The notes: a model not told the origin generated them from the sequence alone. Counted from the stretch's first letter, positions 1 through 6,855 are shown. The stretch is 7,717 nt of DNA from an uncultured Labedella sp. (GCA_934636065.1 CAKTZW010000075.1:1-7717); one strand, 5' to 3'. Made by a program: numbers and translations.

Positions 1-645
1 TACAACTCGATCCTGCAGGCCGGTGGCACCGTGATCGAGGACGGGAAGTCGGGCTACGCGACGCCCGAGGCCGAGGCCGGCATCCAGTTCTGGACGGACC
101 TCATCGCCTCCGGTGGATCGCCCTCCATCCAGCAGCTCACCGACACGACGGCGGACCAGTGGTTCACCTCCGGGAAGCTCGCGATGTACCAGGGCGGGAG
201 CTGGTTCCGCTCGGCGCTCGTCGACAGCGAGTTCGCCGACGACATCCGCGTCCTGCCGCTGCCGACGGGGGAGCAGCAGGCGACCGTCATCCACGGCGTG
301 TCGAACGTCGTCTCCGCGGCTTCGGACGAGAAGCAGGCCGCCCAGGCGCTCCAGGTCTTCCTCGCGAGCGAGGAGGCACAGCAGCAGCAGGGCGACGCCG
401 GCTCGATCATCCCGGCGTTCGACGGCACCCAGACCGCCTTCACGGACTCGATGCCCGAGTCGGGCCTCGAGGTCTTCCTCGACGCCGTCGACTACTCGAG
501 CCCCCTCCCGGTGAGCCTCAACTCCGCGGAGTGGAACGCCGCGGAGGCTGAACTGCTCCCGCAGGCGTTCTCCGGCGAGCGACCGGTCTCCGAGGTCCTC
601 GCGGACCTCGCGGAGCGCATGGACGCCGCCCTCGCCGAGGAGTGA
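1..645 (+). CDS. Sugar ABC transporter substrate-binding protein, family 1 (C-terminal part, 5' end outside window)
   Basis: Extracytoplasmic carbohydrate-binding lipoprotein of an ABC importer (SBP family 1, MalE/UgpB-like), which captures a sugar outside the membrane and delivers it to the two permeases encoded next. The frame is open from base 1 (begins YNSILQAGG) and ends at TGA 643-645, giving 214 visible residues, about half of a usual 410-450 aa protein. The signal peptide and lipobox therefore lie outside. The stretch WFTSGKLAMYQGGSW is the typical 'F-x-G-K-x-A-M-x-x-G-x-W' segment of this family. It is followed by a proline-containing segment (LPLPTGEQ) and the usual C-terminal helices (ASDEKQAAQALQVFLASEEA). 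GTG at base 31 also opens this frame, but it is only an internal Val codon. The gap to the permease is 4 nt and the permease's ribosome site lies inside this gene's last codons, so the two are translationally linked. The substrate cannot be predicted; family confidence is high. Confidence 0.93.
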   Translation, partial: YNSILQAGGTVIEDGKSGYATPEAEAGIQFWTDLIASGGSPSIQQLTDTTADQWFTSGKLAMYQGGSWFRSALVDSEFADDIRVLPLPTGEQQATVIHGVSNVVSAASDEKQAAQALQVFLASEEAQQQQGDAGSIIPAFDGTQTAFTDSMPESGLEVFLDAVDYSSPLPVSLNSAEWNAAEAELLPQAFSGERPVSEVLADLAERMDAALAEE

Positions 646-649
646 CCGG

Positions 650-1615
650 GTGACCGCATTGTCAGACCGTCCCGCCCGCCCGGCGGCGCCCCTCGAGGGC
701 CCCGCCGGGCGGCGGGCGGCTCCGCCCCGTCGGCCGCGCGGCGGACCCTCGGACGGCTGGTGGCCGTGGCTCTTCGTCGCCCCGATCGTCGGCGGCGTCG
801 GGGTGTTCTACCTCTGGCCCATCGTGCAGACGGCGTGGTACTCGCTCACGGAGACCGGACCGTTCGGCGGGTCGACCTTCGCGGGGATCGCGAACTACAC
901 CGCGATGCTGCAGGACCCGGAGCTCTACCTGTCCCTCGGCAACACGCTCCTCTACACGGCGATCGTGCTCCTCGGCATCCCGATCGCGGTCGTGCTCGCG
1001 AGCCTCCTGAACCTCCCCGGACTGAGGTTCGCGGCCTTCTACCGCGTGCTGTTCTTCCTGCCGTACGTCGCGATGCCCACGGCGATCGCGATGGTATGGC
1101 GCGTCATCTTCAACGGCGATTTCGGCCTCGTCAACCACGCGCTCGCGCTCGTGGGGATCGACGGGCCGTATTGGATCTCGACTCCCGGCGCCGCGACCGT
1201 CGCCGTGGCGATCGTCGGGCTGTGGTCGTCGCTCGGTTTCAGCATGATCGTGCTCGCCGCGGGTCTCAAGAACATCCCTCCGGAGCTCTACGAAGCGGCG
1301 GAGCTCGACGGGGCGTCGCGGTGGCGGCAGTTCACGTCCGTCACCGTTCCCTTGCTCACGCCGAGCATCTTCTTCGTGACGATCATCACCGTGATCGCCG
1401 GATTCCAGGTCTTCGATCTCCTCTACGCCATCCTCGGCAGCAGCAACCCCGTGCTGCCGCGCAGCATGTCGCTCGTGTACTTCTTCTACCGCGAGGGGTT
1501 CGTGAACAACGACAAGGGCTACGCGGCGGCGATCGCGATGTTCGTCTTCCTCATCATCGGCATCGTGACCGCGATCCAGTTCCGACTCCAGAAACGGTGG
1601 GTGCAGAGTGACTGA
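650..1615 (+). CDS. Sugar ABC transporter permease, MalF/UgpA type
   Basis: Inner-membrane permease, one half of the translocation channel of the carbohydrate importer. It has 321 residues, usual for the short MalF/UgpA type. The GTG start at 650 is supported by GAGGAG at 637-642, 7 nt upstream. The first ~36 residues are an Arg/Pro/Ala-rich cytoplasmic tail. About six membrane segments follow, near residues 38-60, 100-122, 130-152, 178-202, 228-252 and 286-310. The EAA loop that docks the ATPase is clear: E215-A216-A217, with G221 in EAAELDGASRWRQF, followed by VPLLTPSI. The gene's last 8 bases overlap the start of the next permease. No ATPase gene follows, as is common for actinobacterial sugar importers that share one ATPase. 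A strong GC hairpin lies in the first codons (672-719, listed separately). Confidence 0.95.
   Translation: MTALSDRPARPAAPLEGPAGRRAAPPRRPRGGPSDGWWPWLFVAPIVGGVGVFYLWPIVQTAWYSLTETGPFGGSTFAGIANYTAMLQDPELYLSLGNTLLYTAIVLLGIPIAVVLASLLNLPGLRFAAFYRVLFFLPYVAMPTAIAMVWRVIFNGDFGLVNHALALVGIDGPYWISTPGAATVAVAIVGLWSSLGFSMIVLAAGLKNIPPELYEAAELDGASRWRQFTSVTVPLLTPSIFFVTIITVIAGFQVFDLLYAILGSSNPVLPRSMSLVYFFYREGFVNNDKGYAAAIAMFVFLIIGIVTAIQFRLQKRWVQSD
672..719 (+). other. Strong GC stem-loop in the 5' coding region of the MalF-type permease
   Basis: The left arm 672-686 (CCGCCCGCCCGGCGG) and right arm 702-719 (CCGCCGGGCGGCGGGCGG) are complementary over 15 pairs with one 3-nt bulge. Between them CCTCGAGG is self-complementary. 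The structure begins about 20 nt after the GTG start and encodes the Pro/Arg/Gly-rich tail. In mRNA it could slow translation, or protect the end of the upstream binding-protein message so that this is made in excess. That function is inferred; high GC and Pro/Gly/Arg codons can produce such structure by themselves. Confidence 0.45.
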
Positions 1616-2507
1616 GCGGGTGAGCGCTGCTCGGACGATGACCGAGCGGATCAGCACGGAGCGCCCGGGCGGCGCGCGGGCGAGCGTCCGGCGACGCGGC
1701 GGCTCGCACGTCGTCGCCCACATCGTGCTCGGGCTGGGCGGATTCGTCATGGCGTTCCCCTTCCTCTGGCAGATCATCATGTCGCTGTCGACGAACGCCG
1801 AGGTGCAGAGCGTCACGCCCGTGTTCTGGCCGGCGGAGCCGCAGTGGGGCACCTACCTCGACGTCTTCGAGCGGCTCCCGTTCCTCGAGCAGCTCGGCAA
1901 CTCGGTCGTGATCACCGTCGTCCGCACCCTCGCGCAGATCCTGTTCTGCACCCTCGCGGGCTACGCGTTCGCACGGATGCGGTTCCGCGGCCGGGGAGTC
2001 CTCCTCGCCCTCGTGCTGTCCATCCTGATGGTGCCGTCGCAGGTGTACTTGCTGTCGCAGTACCAGATCATCCAGGGGCTCGGGCTCCTCGACAGCGTCG
2101 GCGGGCTCGTCCTCCCCGGACTGTTCAGCGCGTTCGGGACGTTCCTCATGCGCACGGCGTTCCTCGCCATGCCGGCCGAGCTCGAGGAGGCGGCACGACT
2201 GGACGGCGCCAATCCGCTGCAGATCTTCTGGCGCGTGATGCTGCCGCTCGCGACCCCCACGATCAGCGTGCTCGCGATCACGACGGTGCTCTGGTCGTGG
2301 AACGAGCTCCTGTGGCCCCTCGTGGTCACGACGTACAGCGACCGCATGCCGCTCTCCGCGGGACTCGCGACGCTGATCGGTGATCGGACGACCGACTACC
2401 CGCTCGTCATGGCGGCGAGCCTGCTCGCGATGGCCCCCGTCCTCATCCTCTTCATCGTCCTGCAGCGCCGGGTGATCGAGGGACTGGCCTCCAGCGGCCT
2501 GAAGTGA
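1608..2507 (+). CDS. Sugar ABC transporter permease, MalG/UgpE type
   Basis: Second inner-membrane permease of the same importer, pairing with the MalF-type subunit. It has 299 residues, normal for MalG/UgpE. About six membrane segments are seen, near residues 35-58, 98-122, 131-150, 160-180, 215-240 and 264-287. The EAA loop is E194-A195-A196 with G200 (EEAARLDGANPLQIFWRV), followed by MLPLATPTI. The GTG at 1608 overlaps the upstream stop by 8 nt and has only a weak ribosome site (GGTGGG, 1596-1601), so translation by coupling is likely. A second in-frame start, ATG at 1638, follows a near repeat of the first residues (MTERVS, then MTERIS). Either start is possible and the transport domain is unaffected. 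The C-terminus ends IEGLASSGLK, close to the usual family ending with an 'EGLTAGAVKG'-like tail. Confidence 0.95.
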   Translation: MTERVSAARTMTERISTERPGGARASVRRRGGSHVVAHIVLGLGGFVMAFPFLWQIIMSLSTNAEVQSVTPVFWPAEPQWGTYLDVFERLPFLEQLGNSVVITVVRTLAQILFCTLAGYAFARMRFRGRGVLLALVLSILMVPSQVYLLSQYQIIQGLGLLDSVGGLVLPGLFSAFGTFLMRTAFLAMPAELEEAARLDGANPLQIFWRVMLPLATPTISVLAITTVLWSWNELLWPLVVTTYSDRMPLSAGLATLIGDRTTDYPLVMAASLLAMAPVLILFIVLQRRVIEGLASSGLK

Positions 2508-2514
2508 GCACGCC

Positions 2515-2536
2515 CGGTCCGCCGTCCGGCGGACCG
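2515..2536 (+). other. Intergenic stem-loop between the MalG-type permease and the DUF4874 gene
   Basis: CGGTCCGCC (2515-2523) pairs perfectly with GGCGGACCG (2528-2536): a 9-bp stem with the 4-nt loop GTCC, starting 8 nt after the permease stop. No T-run follows. It may be a weak or partial terminator, or an mRNA-stabilising 3' structure that sets a different level for the secreted protein. A strong ribosome site follows within 20 nt, and no clear promoter is visible in the 55-nt gap, so the next gene probably remains in the operon by read-through. Confidence 0.5.
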
Positions 2537-2552
2537 TTCGCAGCAACCGAGT

Positions 2553-2558
2553 AAGGAG
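2553..2558 (+). promoter_or_regulatory. Ribosome binding site of the DUF4874/DUF4832 gene
   Basis: AAGGAG ends 4 nt before the ATG at 2563 and is the best Shine-Dalgarno match in the window. It fixes the start directly before an Arg-containing signal peptide and suggests that this gene is translated independently and well, unlike the coupled permease upstream. Confidence 0.75.
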
Positions 2559-2562
2559 CATC

Positions 2563-4020
2563 ATGAGAACCCTCCGAACCACCAGCGGTCGCGGACTCAC
2601 GCGCCTCGCGGCCGTGCTCGTCGCGGCCTCGCTCGTCGGGACGGCCGTGCCGGCCGTCGCCGCGCCGAAGCCGAAGGTCGCGACCTACGAGGCGAGCGAC
2701 GAGATCATCGCCAACCCGCAGCGCGGGTTCTACCACCACACGGAGACGCACTACCGTGCCGACGGCTCCGGATACGTGCCGCTCGTCGCGTCGACGCTCG
2801 AGGGCTACCGGGCGGAGGGGATCACGCAGATCCTGCGCGTGTTCTACCTTGAGAAGTTCGTCGCGAGCCCCGAGCTCGACCAGGCCTTCCTCGACCTCGT
2901 GCAGGCGGACTACGACACGGCGCGCGCCGCCGGGGTGTCCGTCATCACGCGCTTCGGCTACGCGCAGGGCGGGGAGTGGCCCTACTCGCCGCCGTACGGC
3001 GACGCACCCCTCGACGTCGTCCTCTCCCACATCGAGCAGCTCGGCCCGGTACTGCGCGCGAACGCCGACGTCATCCCCGTCGTGCAGAACGGGCTCATCG
3101 GGCTGTGGGGCGAGGGCTACTACACGGATCACTTCGTCGCGGATCCGGCGAACCCGGGCGTCGTGACGGAGGAGGACTGGGCGAAGCGCTCCGCCGTCAC
3201 CGAGGCGCTGCTGGCCGAGCTGCCCGCCGACCGCTCCGTGCAGGTGCGCACGATGCTCTCGAAGCAGAAGCTCCTCGGCGTCCCCGCGTCGGCGTCGAGC
3301 GCCGTCACGCCCGACGAGGCGTGGACGGATTCGACGATCGCGCGGACCGGTCACCACAACGACTGCCTGCTCGCATCGCCCGACGACTTCGGCACGTTCC
3401 TCTCGGACCCGATCACGCTCGATCAGGAGTACCTCGCCGCGGACAGCCTCTACGTTCCGGTCGGCGGGGAGACCTGCACCGTCAACGCACCGCGGTCGGA
3501 GTGGGCGAGCGCCTCGGCCGAGCTCGCGCGCTACCACTACAGCTACCTCAACCGCGACTACAACCAGGACGTGCTGAACTCGTGGGGCGCCGACGGCATC
3601 GCCGAGACGTCGAAGCGGCTCGGCTACCGATTCGTCATCGAGTCCAGCCGGATCGACCGCGCTCCGGGGAAGGCGCCGACCGTCTCGGTGACGGTCCGCA
3701 ACGACGGCTGGGCGGCGCCGTACACGCCGCGGCCCGCGTCGCTCCTGCTCACGGCCGCCAACGGTGCCGAGGTCGTCGTGCCGCTCGACTCCGACGCCCG
3801 CTCGTGGCTCCCGGGCACGTCGACGACGCTCTCCGTGACCCTCGACGACGTCACGGCGGGCTCCTACCGGTTCGCGCTCGCGCTGCCGTCGCCCGATGCG
3901 GCGACGGCGGACGATCCGCGCTTCGCGATCCAGACGGCCAACGTCGGGACGTGGGACGCGGTGCGCGGCGTCAACGTCCTCGACGGCAAGGTCACGGTGC
4001 CGGGGTCGAAGAAGCACTGA
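2563..4020 (+). CDS. Secreted DUF4874/DUF4832 two-domain protein, possible glycan-active enzyme
   Basis: 485 residues with a Sec signal peptide: basic start (MRTLRTTSGRGLTR), hydrophobic core ~15-29, and AVA-A cleavage site near residues 33/34. There is no lipobox, twin-Arg motif or sortase signal, so release outside the cell is likely. The mature N-terminal half carries DUF4874 hallmarks: ANPQRGFYHHTETH (residues 50-63), the strand-like ITQILRVFYLEKF, and IGLWGEGYY with W182 and E184. The second half looks like DUF4832: HHNDCLLAS and GGETCTV, whose two Cys may form a disulfide, then a beta-rich end containing VRNDGWAAPYTPRPASLLL, like an Ig-type domain. These families have no function I can state with confidence. 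The alternating strand/helix pattern and the Trp-Gly-Glu motif resemble TIM-barrel glycosidases, which is inference only. Being last in a sugar ABC operon supports a role in releasing or binding the imported carbohydrate. Domain call fairly sure; activity unknown. Confidence 0.85.
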   Translation: MRTLRTTSGRGLTRLAAVLVAASLVGTAVPAVAAPKPKVATYEASDEIIANPQRGFYHHTETHYRADGSGYVPLVASTLEGYRAEGITQILRVFYLEKFVASPELDQAFLDLVQADYDTARAAGVSVITRFGYAQGGEWPYSPPYGDAPLDVVLSHIEQLGPVLRANADVIPVVQNGLIGLWGEGYYTDHFVADPANPGVVTEEDWAKRSAVTEALLAELPADRSVQVRTMLSKQKLLGVPASASSAVTPDEAWTDSTIARTGHHNDCLLASPDDFGTFLSDPITLDQEYLAADSLYVPVGGETCTVNAPRSEWASASAELARYHYSYLNRDYNQDVLNSWGADGIAETSKRLGYRFVIESSRIDRAPGKAPTVSVTVRNDGWAAPYTPRPASLLLTAANGAEVVVPLDSDARSWLPGTSTTLSVTLDDVTAGSYRFALALPSPDAATADDPRFAIQTANVGTWDAVRGVNVLDGKVTVPGSKKH

Positions 4021-4029
4021 CGCGAAACG

Positions 4030-4077
4030 GCGCGGCGCTCGCCGGGGCGGGGTTCAGGCCCCGGCGAGCCGCCGCGC
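4030..4077. terminator. Bidirectional terminator-like hairpin between convergent genes
   Basis: An 11-bp perfect inner stem (4038-4048 CTCGCCGGGGC with 4058-4068) has a 9-nt loop (4049-4057). It extends outward by eight more pairs (4030-4037 with 4069-4077) with a single bulged C at 4070. The hairpin starts 9 nt after the DUF4874/DUF4832 stop, and the cutC stop triplet (4054-4056, minus strand) lies in the loop. There is no long T-run on either side (only TTT on the minus-strand exit), as is usual for terminators in high-GC actinobacteria. Its position between two converging genes makes shared termination likely. Confidence 0.75.
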
Positions 4078-4830
4078 TGACGGCTGCCATGGCGACCCCG
4101 GTGCCACCTCGGTCCGATCGGTCAGCGCATCGCGGATCAGCAGCGCGGCGGCCTCGTCGGTCGTCTCGTACGAGGCCGCGCCGCCGGGGTCGGCGGATCC
4201 GAGCGACGGGGCGGAGCCGCGGGAGACGGTCCGCTTGGCTGAGGCGTGCACGGCGTCGACGCCGGTGGAGGCGACGATCGCGGCGTTCGACGCGTCGACG
4301 CCGCCTCCCGCCATGATCTGGATGGCGCCGGCGGCCCGGCCGACCAGCGCGCGGATCTCGCCGAGCGCGTCCCCGACGCTCGAGGCGCCGCCGGAGGTCA
4401 GGACCCGCGTGACGCCGAGGTCCGCGAGCGCGTCGAGCGCGGCTGCCCTGTCGGACAGGGTGTCGAACGCGCGATGGAAGGTGACGTCGGCGCCGGCGGC
4501 GAGCTCGAGCACGGCGGTCATGAGGTCGCGGTCGACGGCACCGGTGCGCGTTCCGCCGATGACGATCCCGGCGACTCCGAGCTCGAGGACGTGTCGGGCG
4601 TCCGCGAGGAGCAGCTCCCGGTCGGCGCTGTCGTACTCGAAGTCCCCGAGCCGCGGCCGCACGAGCACGTGAACGGGCGTGCCGGAGGCGACAGCGAGCT
4701 CGACGAGCCCTGTCGACGGAGTCGTTCCCCCCGTCGACAGGGCAGAGGCGAGCTCGATCCGGTCGGGCCGGATGCGCTGCGCGACCGCGATCCCGGCGGT
4801 GTCCTGCACCGCGAGCTCGAACACGGTCAC
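4054..4830 (-). CDS. cutC: CutC family protein (cysteine-free variant)
   Basis: 258-residue TIM-barrel protein of the CutC family, named for copper homeostasis; that role is disputed and the biochemical function is unsettled. Family motifs run in order: RPDRIELASALSTGGTTPS (residues 21-39), VHVLVRPRLGDF (53-64), VTFHRAFD, RVLTSGGASS, IMAGGGV and AVHASAK. Length matches typical CutC (~245-260). The protein contains no cysteine. The family's usual Cys in 'RVELC' is Ala28 and the one in 'GDFCYS' is Glu65, which argues against thiol copper binding here. The start is GTG (4828-4830), with GAGG 5 nt upstream. The gene begins 39 nt after nagE on the same strand, with no terminator visible between, so the two are probably one transcript and a link to amino-sugar metabolism is plausible. 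The 3' end folds into the terminator hairpin. Confidence 0.92.
   Translation of the reverse strand: MTVFELAVQDTAGIAVAQRIRPDRIELASALSTGGTTPSTGLVELAVASGTPVHVLVRPRLGDFEYDSADRELLLADARHVLELGVAGIVIGGTRTGAVDRDLMTAVLELAAGADVTFHRAFDTLSDRAAALDALADLGVTRVLTSGGASSVGDALGEIRALVGRAAGAIQIMAGGGVDASNAAIVASTGVDAVHASAKRTVSRGSAPSLGSADPGGAASYETTDEAAALLIRDALTDRTEVAPGSPWQPSARRLAGA
4446..4460. repeat. 15-bp near-perfect palindrome inside cutC
   Basis: CCCTGTC-G-GACAGGG: 7-bp arms around a single central base, encoding part of DTLSDRA in CutC. The same heptamer pair CCCTGTC/GACAGGG forms the outer arms of the larger inverted repeat at 4708-4742. A function is not evident; it may be chance in GC-rich coding sequence. 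Confidence 0.35.
4708..4742. repeat. Perfect 12-bp inverted repeat near the 5' end of cutC
   Basis: CCCTGTCGACGG (4708-4719) is the exact reverse complement of CCGTCGACAGGG (4731-4742), with an 11-nt spacer. It lies in codons 30-42, which encode the conserved LSTGGTTPSTG turn. The cutC mRNA could form a stable hairpin about 90 nt after the start codon. Part of the symmetry follows from the repeated Ser-Thr-Gly, but synonymous codons are free to break it and do not. Confidence 0.5.
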
Positions 4831-4869
4831 GAGCGCCTCACCATCCCGCCGGGACCGATTCCGCCGACG

Positions 4870-6801
4870 TCACTCGAACTCGACCGACGCGCCCTCGTTG
4901 TTGAGCACGACGACCGGGGTGATCGCGGGGTGTCCGGCGGCGCGGATCTTCTCGAGGTCGAAGCGCAGCAGCGGCGTCCCGGCCGTCACGGACTGCCCCG
5001 TCTCGACGAGCGTCGTGAAGCCGTCGCCCTTCATCTCGACGGTGTCGATGCCCACGTGCACGAGGACCTCGGCGCCGTCGGCGAGCACGATCGCGACGGC
5101 GTGACCTGTGTCGAAGACGTGCCCGACGGTGCCGTCCGCCGGTGCGACGACCGTGTCACCGCTCGGCTCGATCGCGAGGCCCGGACCCATGATGCCGTCG
5201 GCGAACGTGGGGTCGGGCACCGAGGAGAGCGGAACGACCGTTCCGGCGACGGGCTGGCGCAGTCGCACCGTCGTCGCGGTGCGGGCGGCCGTGGCCGTTG
5301 CGGTGTTCGAGGTCCCCTCGGGGCTCGCGAGAGGCGCGGCCGACGACGGAGCTGTCGCGTCGCCGGTCATGAGGCGCTCCATGGCGTCCTTCACGAACTG
5401 GACGTTGAGGCCGTAGACGACCTGGACGCTCTTCCCGCCGGGCTTCATCGTTCCGGCGGCACCCGCGCGCTTGAGCGCGGCGTCGTCGACCCGGGCGACG
5501 TCGGCGACCTCCATCCGCAGCCGCGTCGCGCAGTTCTCGAGCTCGACGATGTTCTCGCGGCCGCCGAGGGCGTCGAGGAAGCGCGAGGCCGTCGCGAGGT
5601 ACCGCTCGTCGGCGGCTCCGGCCGGTGCGTTCTCGTCGAGGATCTCGTCGTCCTCGCGCCCGGGGGTCTTCAGGTTGAAGCGCAGGATGACGAAGCGGAA
5701 GACGAGGAAGTACACGACGAACCAGAACACGCCCATGACGGGGATGAGCCACGGGTTCTGCGCCATCGGGTTCATCCAGCCGAGCACCAGATCGATGAAC
5801 CCGCCGGAGAATCCGAAGCCCATCCGGACCGGCAGCAGCGTGCTGATCGCGAGCGAGATCCCCATGAAGACGGCGTGGATGAGGTAGAGCACGGGCGCGA
5901 GGAACATGAAGGCGAACTCGAGCGGCTCCGTGACGCCGACGAAGAACGACGACACCGCTCCGGAGAGCAGGATGCCCGCCGCGATCTTCCGACGGGTGGT
6001 CTTCGCGGTGACGTACATCGCGAGCGCCGCGCCGGGGAGGCCGAACATCATGACGGGGAAGAAGCCGGTCATGTACTGACCCGTGACGCCGTAGGTGCCC
6101 TCGCCCGAGAGGAAGTTGTTGAGGTCGCTGATCCCGGCGACGTCGAACCAGAACACCGAGTTGAGCGCGTGGTGCAGACCGAGCGGGATGAGCAGGCGGT
6201 TGAAGAAGCCGTAGAGGCCGGCGCCGACGGGGCCGAGTGTGACGATCCACTCGCCGAAGGCCACGAGCCCGCCGAAGACGAACGGCCAGAGGACGTAGAG
6301 GACGAGAGCGACGACGATCGAGGCGCCCGCCGTGACGATCGCGACCGAGCGCTTGCCCGAGAAGAACGACAGCGCGTCGGGGAGCTTCGTGTCCTTGAAC
6401 CTGTCGTAGCAGAAGGCGCCGACGAGTCCGGCGATGATCCCGACGAAGACGTTCTTGATGACGGCGAAGGCCGGGTCGACCTCGGCGACGTCGACGCCCT
6501 GGAAGGCCGCGACCTTGGCGGGATCGAGAAGGGTCGTGATCGTGAGCCACGAGACGAGGCCGGCGAGGGCCGAGGTGCCGTCGCTCTTCGTCGCCATGCC
6601 GATCGAGATGCCGATGGCGAACAGCAGGGCCATGTTGTCGAGCAGGGCGCCGCCCGCCGTGCCGAAGAACACCGCCGCGACGTTGTTCTTGTCTCCGGTG
6701 GCGCCGGCGATCCAGTAGCCGACGCCCGACAGGATCGCCGCGACGGGCAGGACGGCGACCGGCAGCATGAGCGACCGGCCGAGTTTTTGGAAGAACTTCA
6801 T
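4870..6801 (-). CDS. nagE: PTS transporter EIICBA, N-acetylglucosamine (glucose family)
   Basis: Membrane permease that imports and phosphorylates a sugar using phosphate passed from PEP through EI and HPr. Its 643 residues closely match fused NagE (~650). EIIC, ~1-380: starts MKFFQKLGRSLMLPVAVLPV, with GLHHALN (208-214), TGFFPVMMFGLPGAALAMY and GVTEPLEFAF (E292), as in GlcNAc permeases. EIIB, ~400-475: phosphocysteine C424 in ENCATRLR. EIIA, ~515-640: H567 in TGHAVAI and phosphoryl-accepting H582 in VHVGIDTV. An Ala/Thr/Ser-rich linker joins B and A. All key residues are present. ATG at 6799-6801 is chosen because GAGGT precedes it by 6 nt and the EIIC domain begins there; an in-frame ATG 69 nt upstream would add a non-family Pro-rich tail. 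It is the first gene before cutC and divergent from a ROK repressor. GlcNAc is the best substrate guess; glucose or another amino sugar remains possible. Confidence 0.9.
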   Translation of the reverse strand: MKFFQKLGRSLMLPVAVLPVAAILSGVGYWIAGATGDKNNVAAVFFGTAGGALLDNMALLFAIGISIGMATKSDGTSALAGLVSWLTITTLLDPAKVAAFQGVDVAEVDPAFAVIKNVFVGIIAGLVGAFCYDRFKDTKLPDALSFFSGKRSVAIVTAGASIVVALVLYVLWPFVFGGLVAFGEWIVTLGPVGAGLYGFFNRLLIPLGLHHALNSVFWFDVAGISDLNNFLSGEGTYGVTGQYMTGFFPVMMFGLPGAALAMYVTAKTTRRKIAAGILLSGAVSSFFVGVTEPLEFAFMFLAPVLYLIHAVFMGISLAISTLLPVRMGFGFSGGFIDLVLGWMNPMAQNPWLIPVMGVFWFVVYFLVFRFVILRFNLKTPGREDDEILDENAPAGAADERYLATASRFLDALGGRENIVELENCATRLRMEVADVARVDDAALKRAGAAGTMKPGGKSVQVVYGLNVQFVKDAMERLMTGDATAPSSAAPLASPEGTSNTATATAARTATTVRLRQPVAGTVVPLSSVPDPTFADGIMGPGLAIEPSGDTVVAPADGTVGHVFDTGHAVAIVLADGAEVLVHVGIDTVEMKGDGFTTLVETGQSVTAGTPLLRFDLEKIRAAGHPAITPVVVLNNEGASVEFE

Positions 6802-6807
6802 CGTGCG

Positions 6808-6812
6808 ACCTC
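6808..6812 (-). promoter_or_regulatory. Ribosome binding site deciding the nagE start
   Basis: On the minus strand GAGGT lies 6 nt before the ATG at 6801. The alternative ATG at 6870 has no comparable purine-rich site at proper distance and would lie only about 18 nt from the putative operator, so the downstream start is preferred. Confidence 0.7.
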
Positions 6813-6855
6813 GCAGTGTGGGTGGGGCGGATCCGAACGGGGGAGTGTGTGCCGG

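Noticed and set aside
662..1852. Open - strand frame of 396 codons opposite the MalF-type permease
   Set aside because: It is a charged, low-complexity shadow of a membrane-protein gene and has no plausible start site or domain.
650..2507. A co-encoded ABC ATPase
   Set aside because: No Walker A, LSGGQ or Walker B motif is seen in any convincing frame; both proteins here are EAA-loop permeases.
2452..4017. Open - strand frame of 521 codons opposite the DUF4874/DUF4832 gene
   Set aside because: The composition is Arg/Val/Asp-rich without motifs, whereas the + strand frame has a signal peptide, a strong ribosome site and family motifs.
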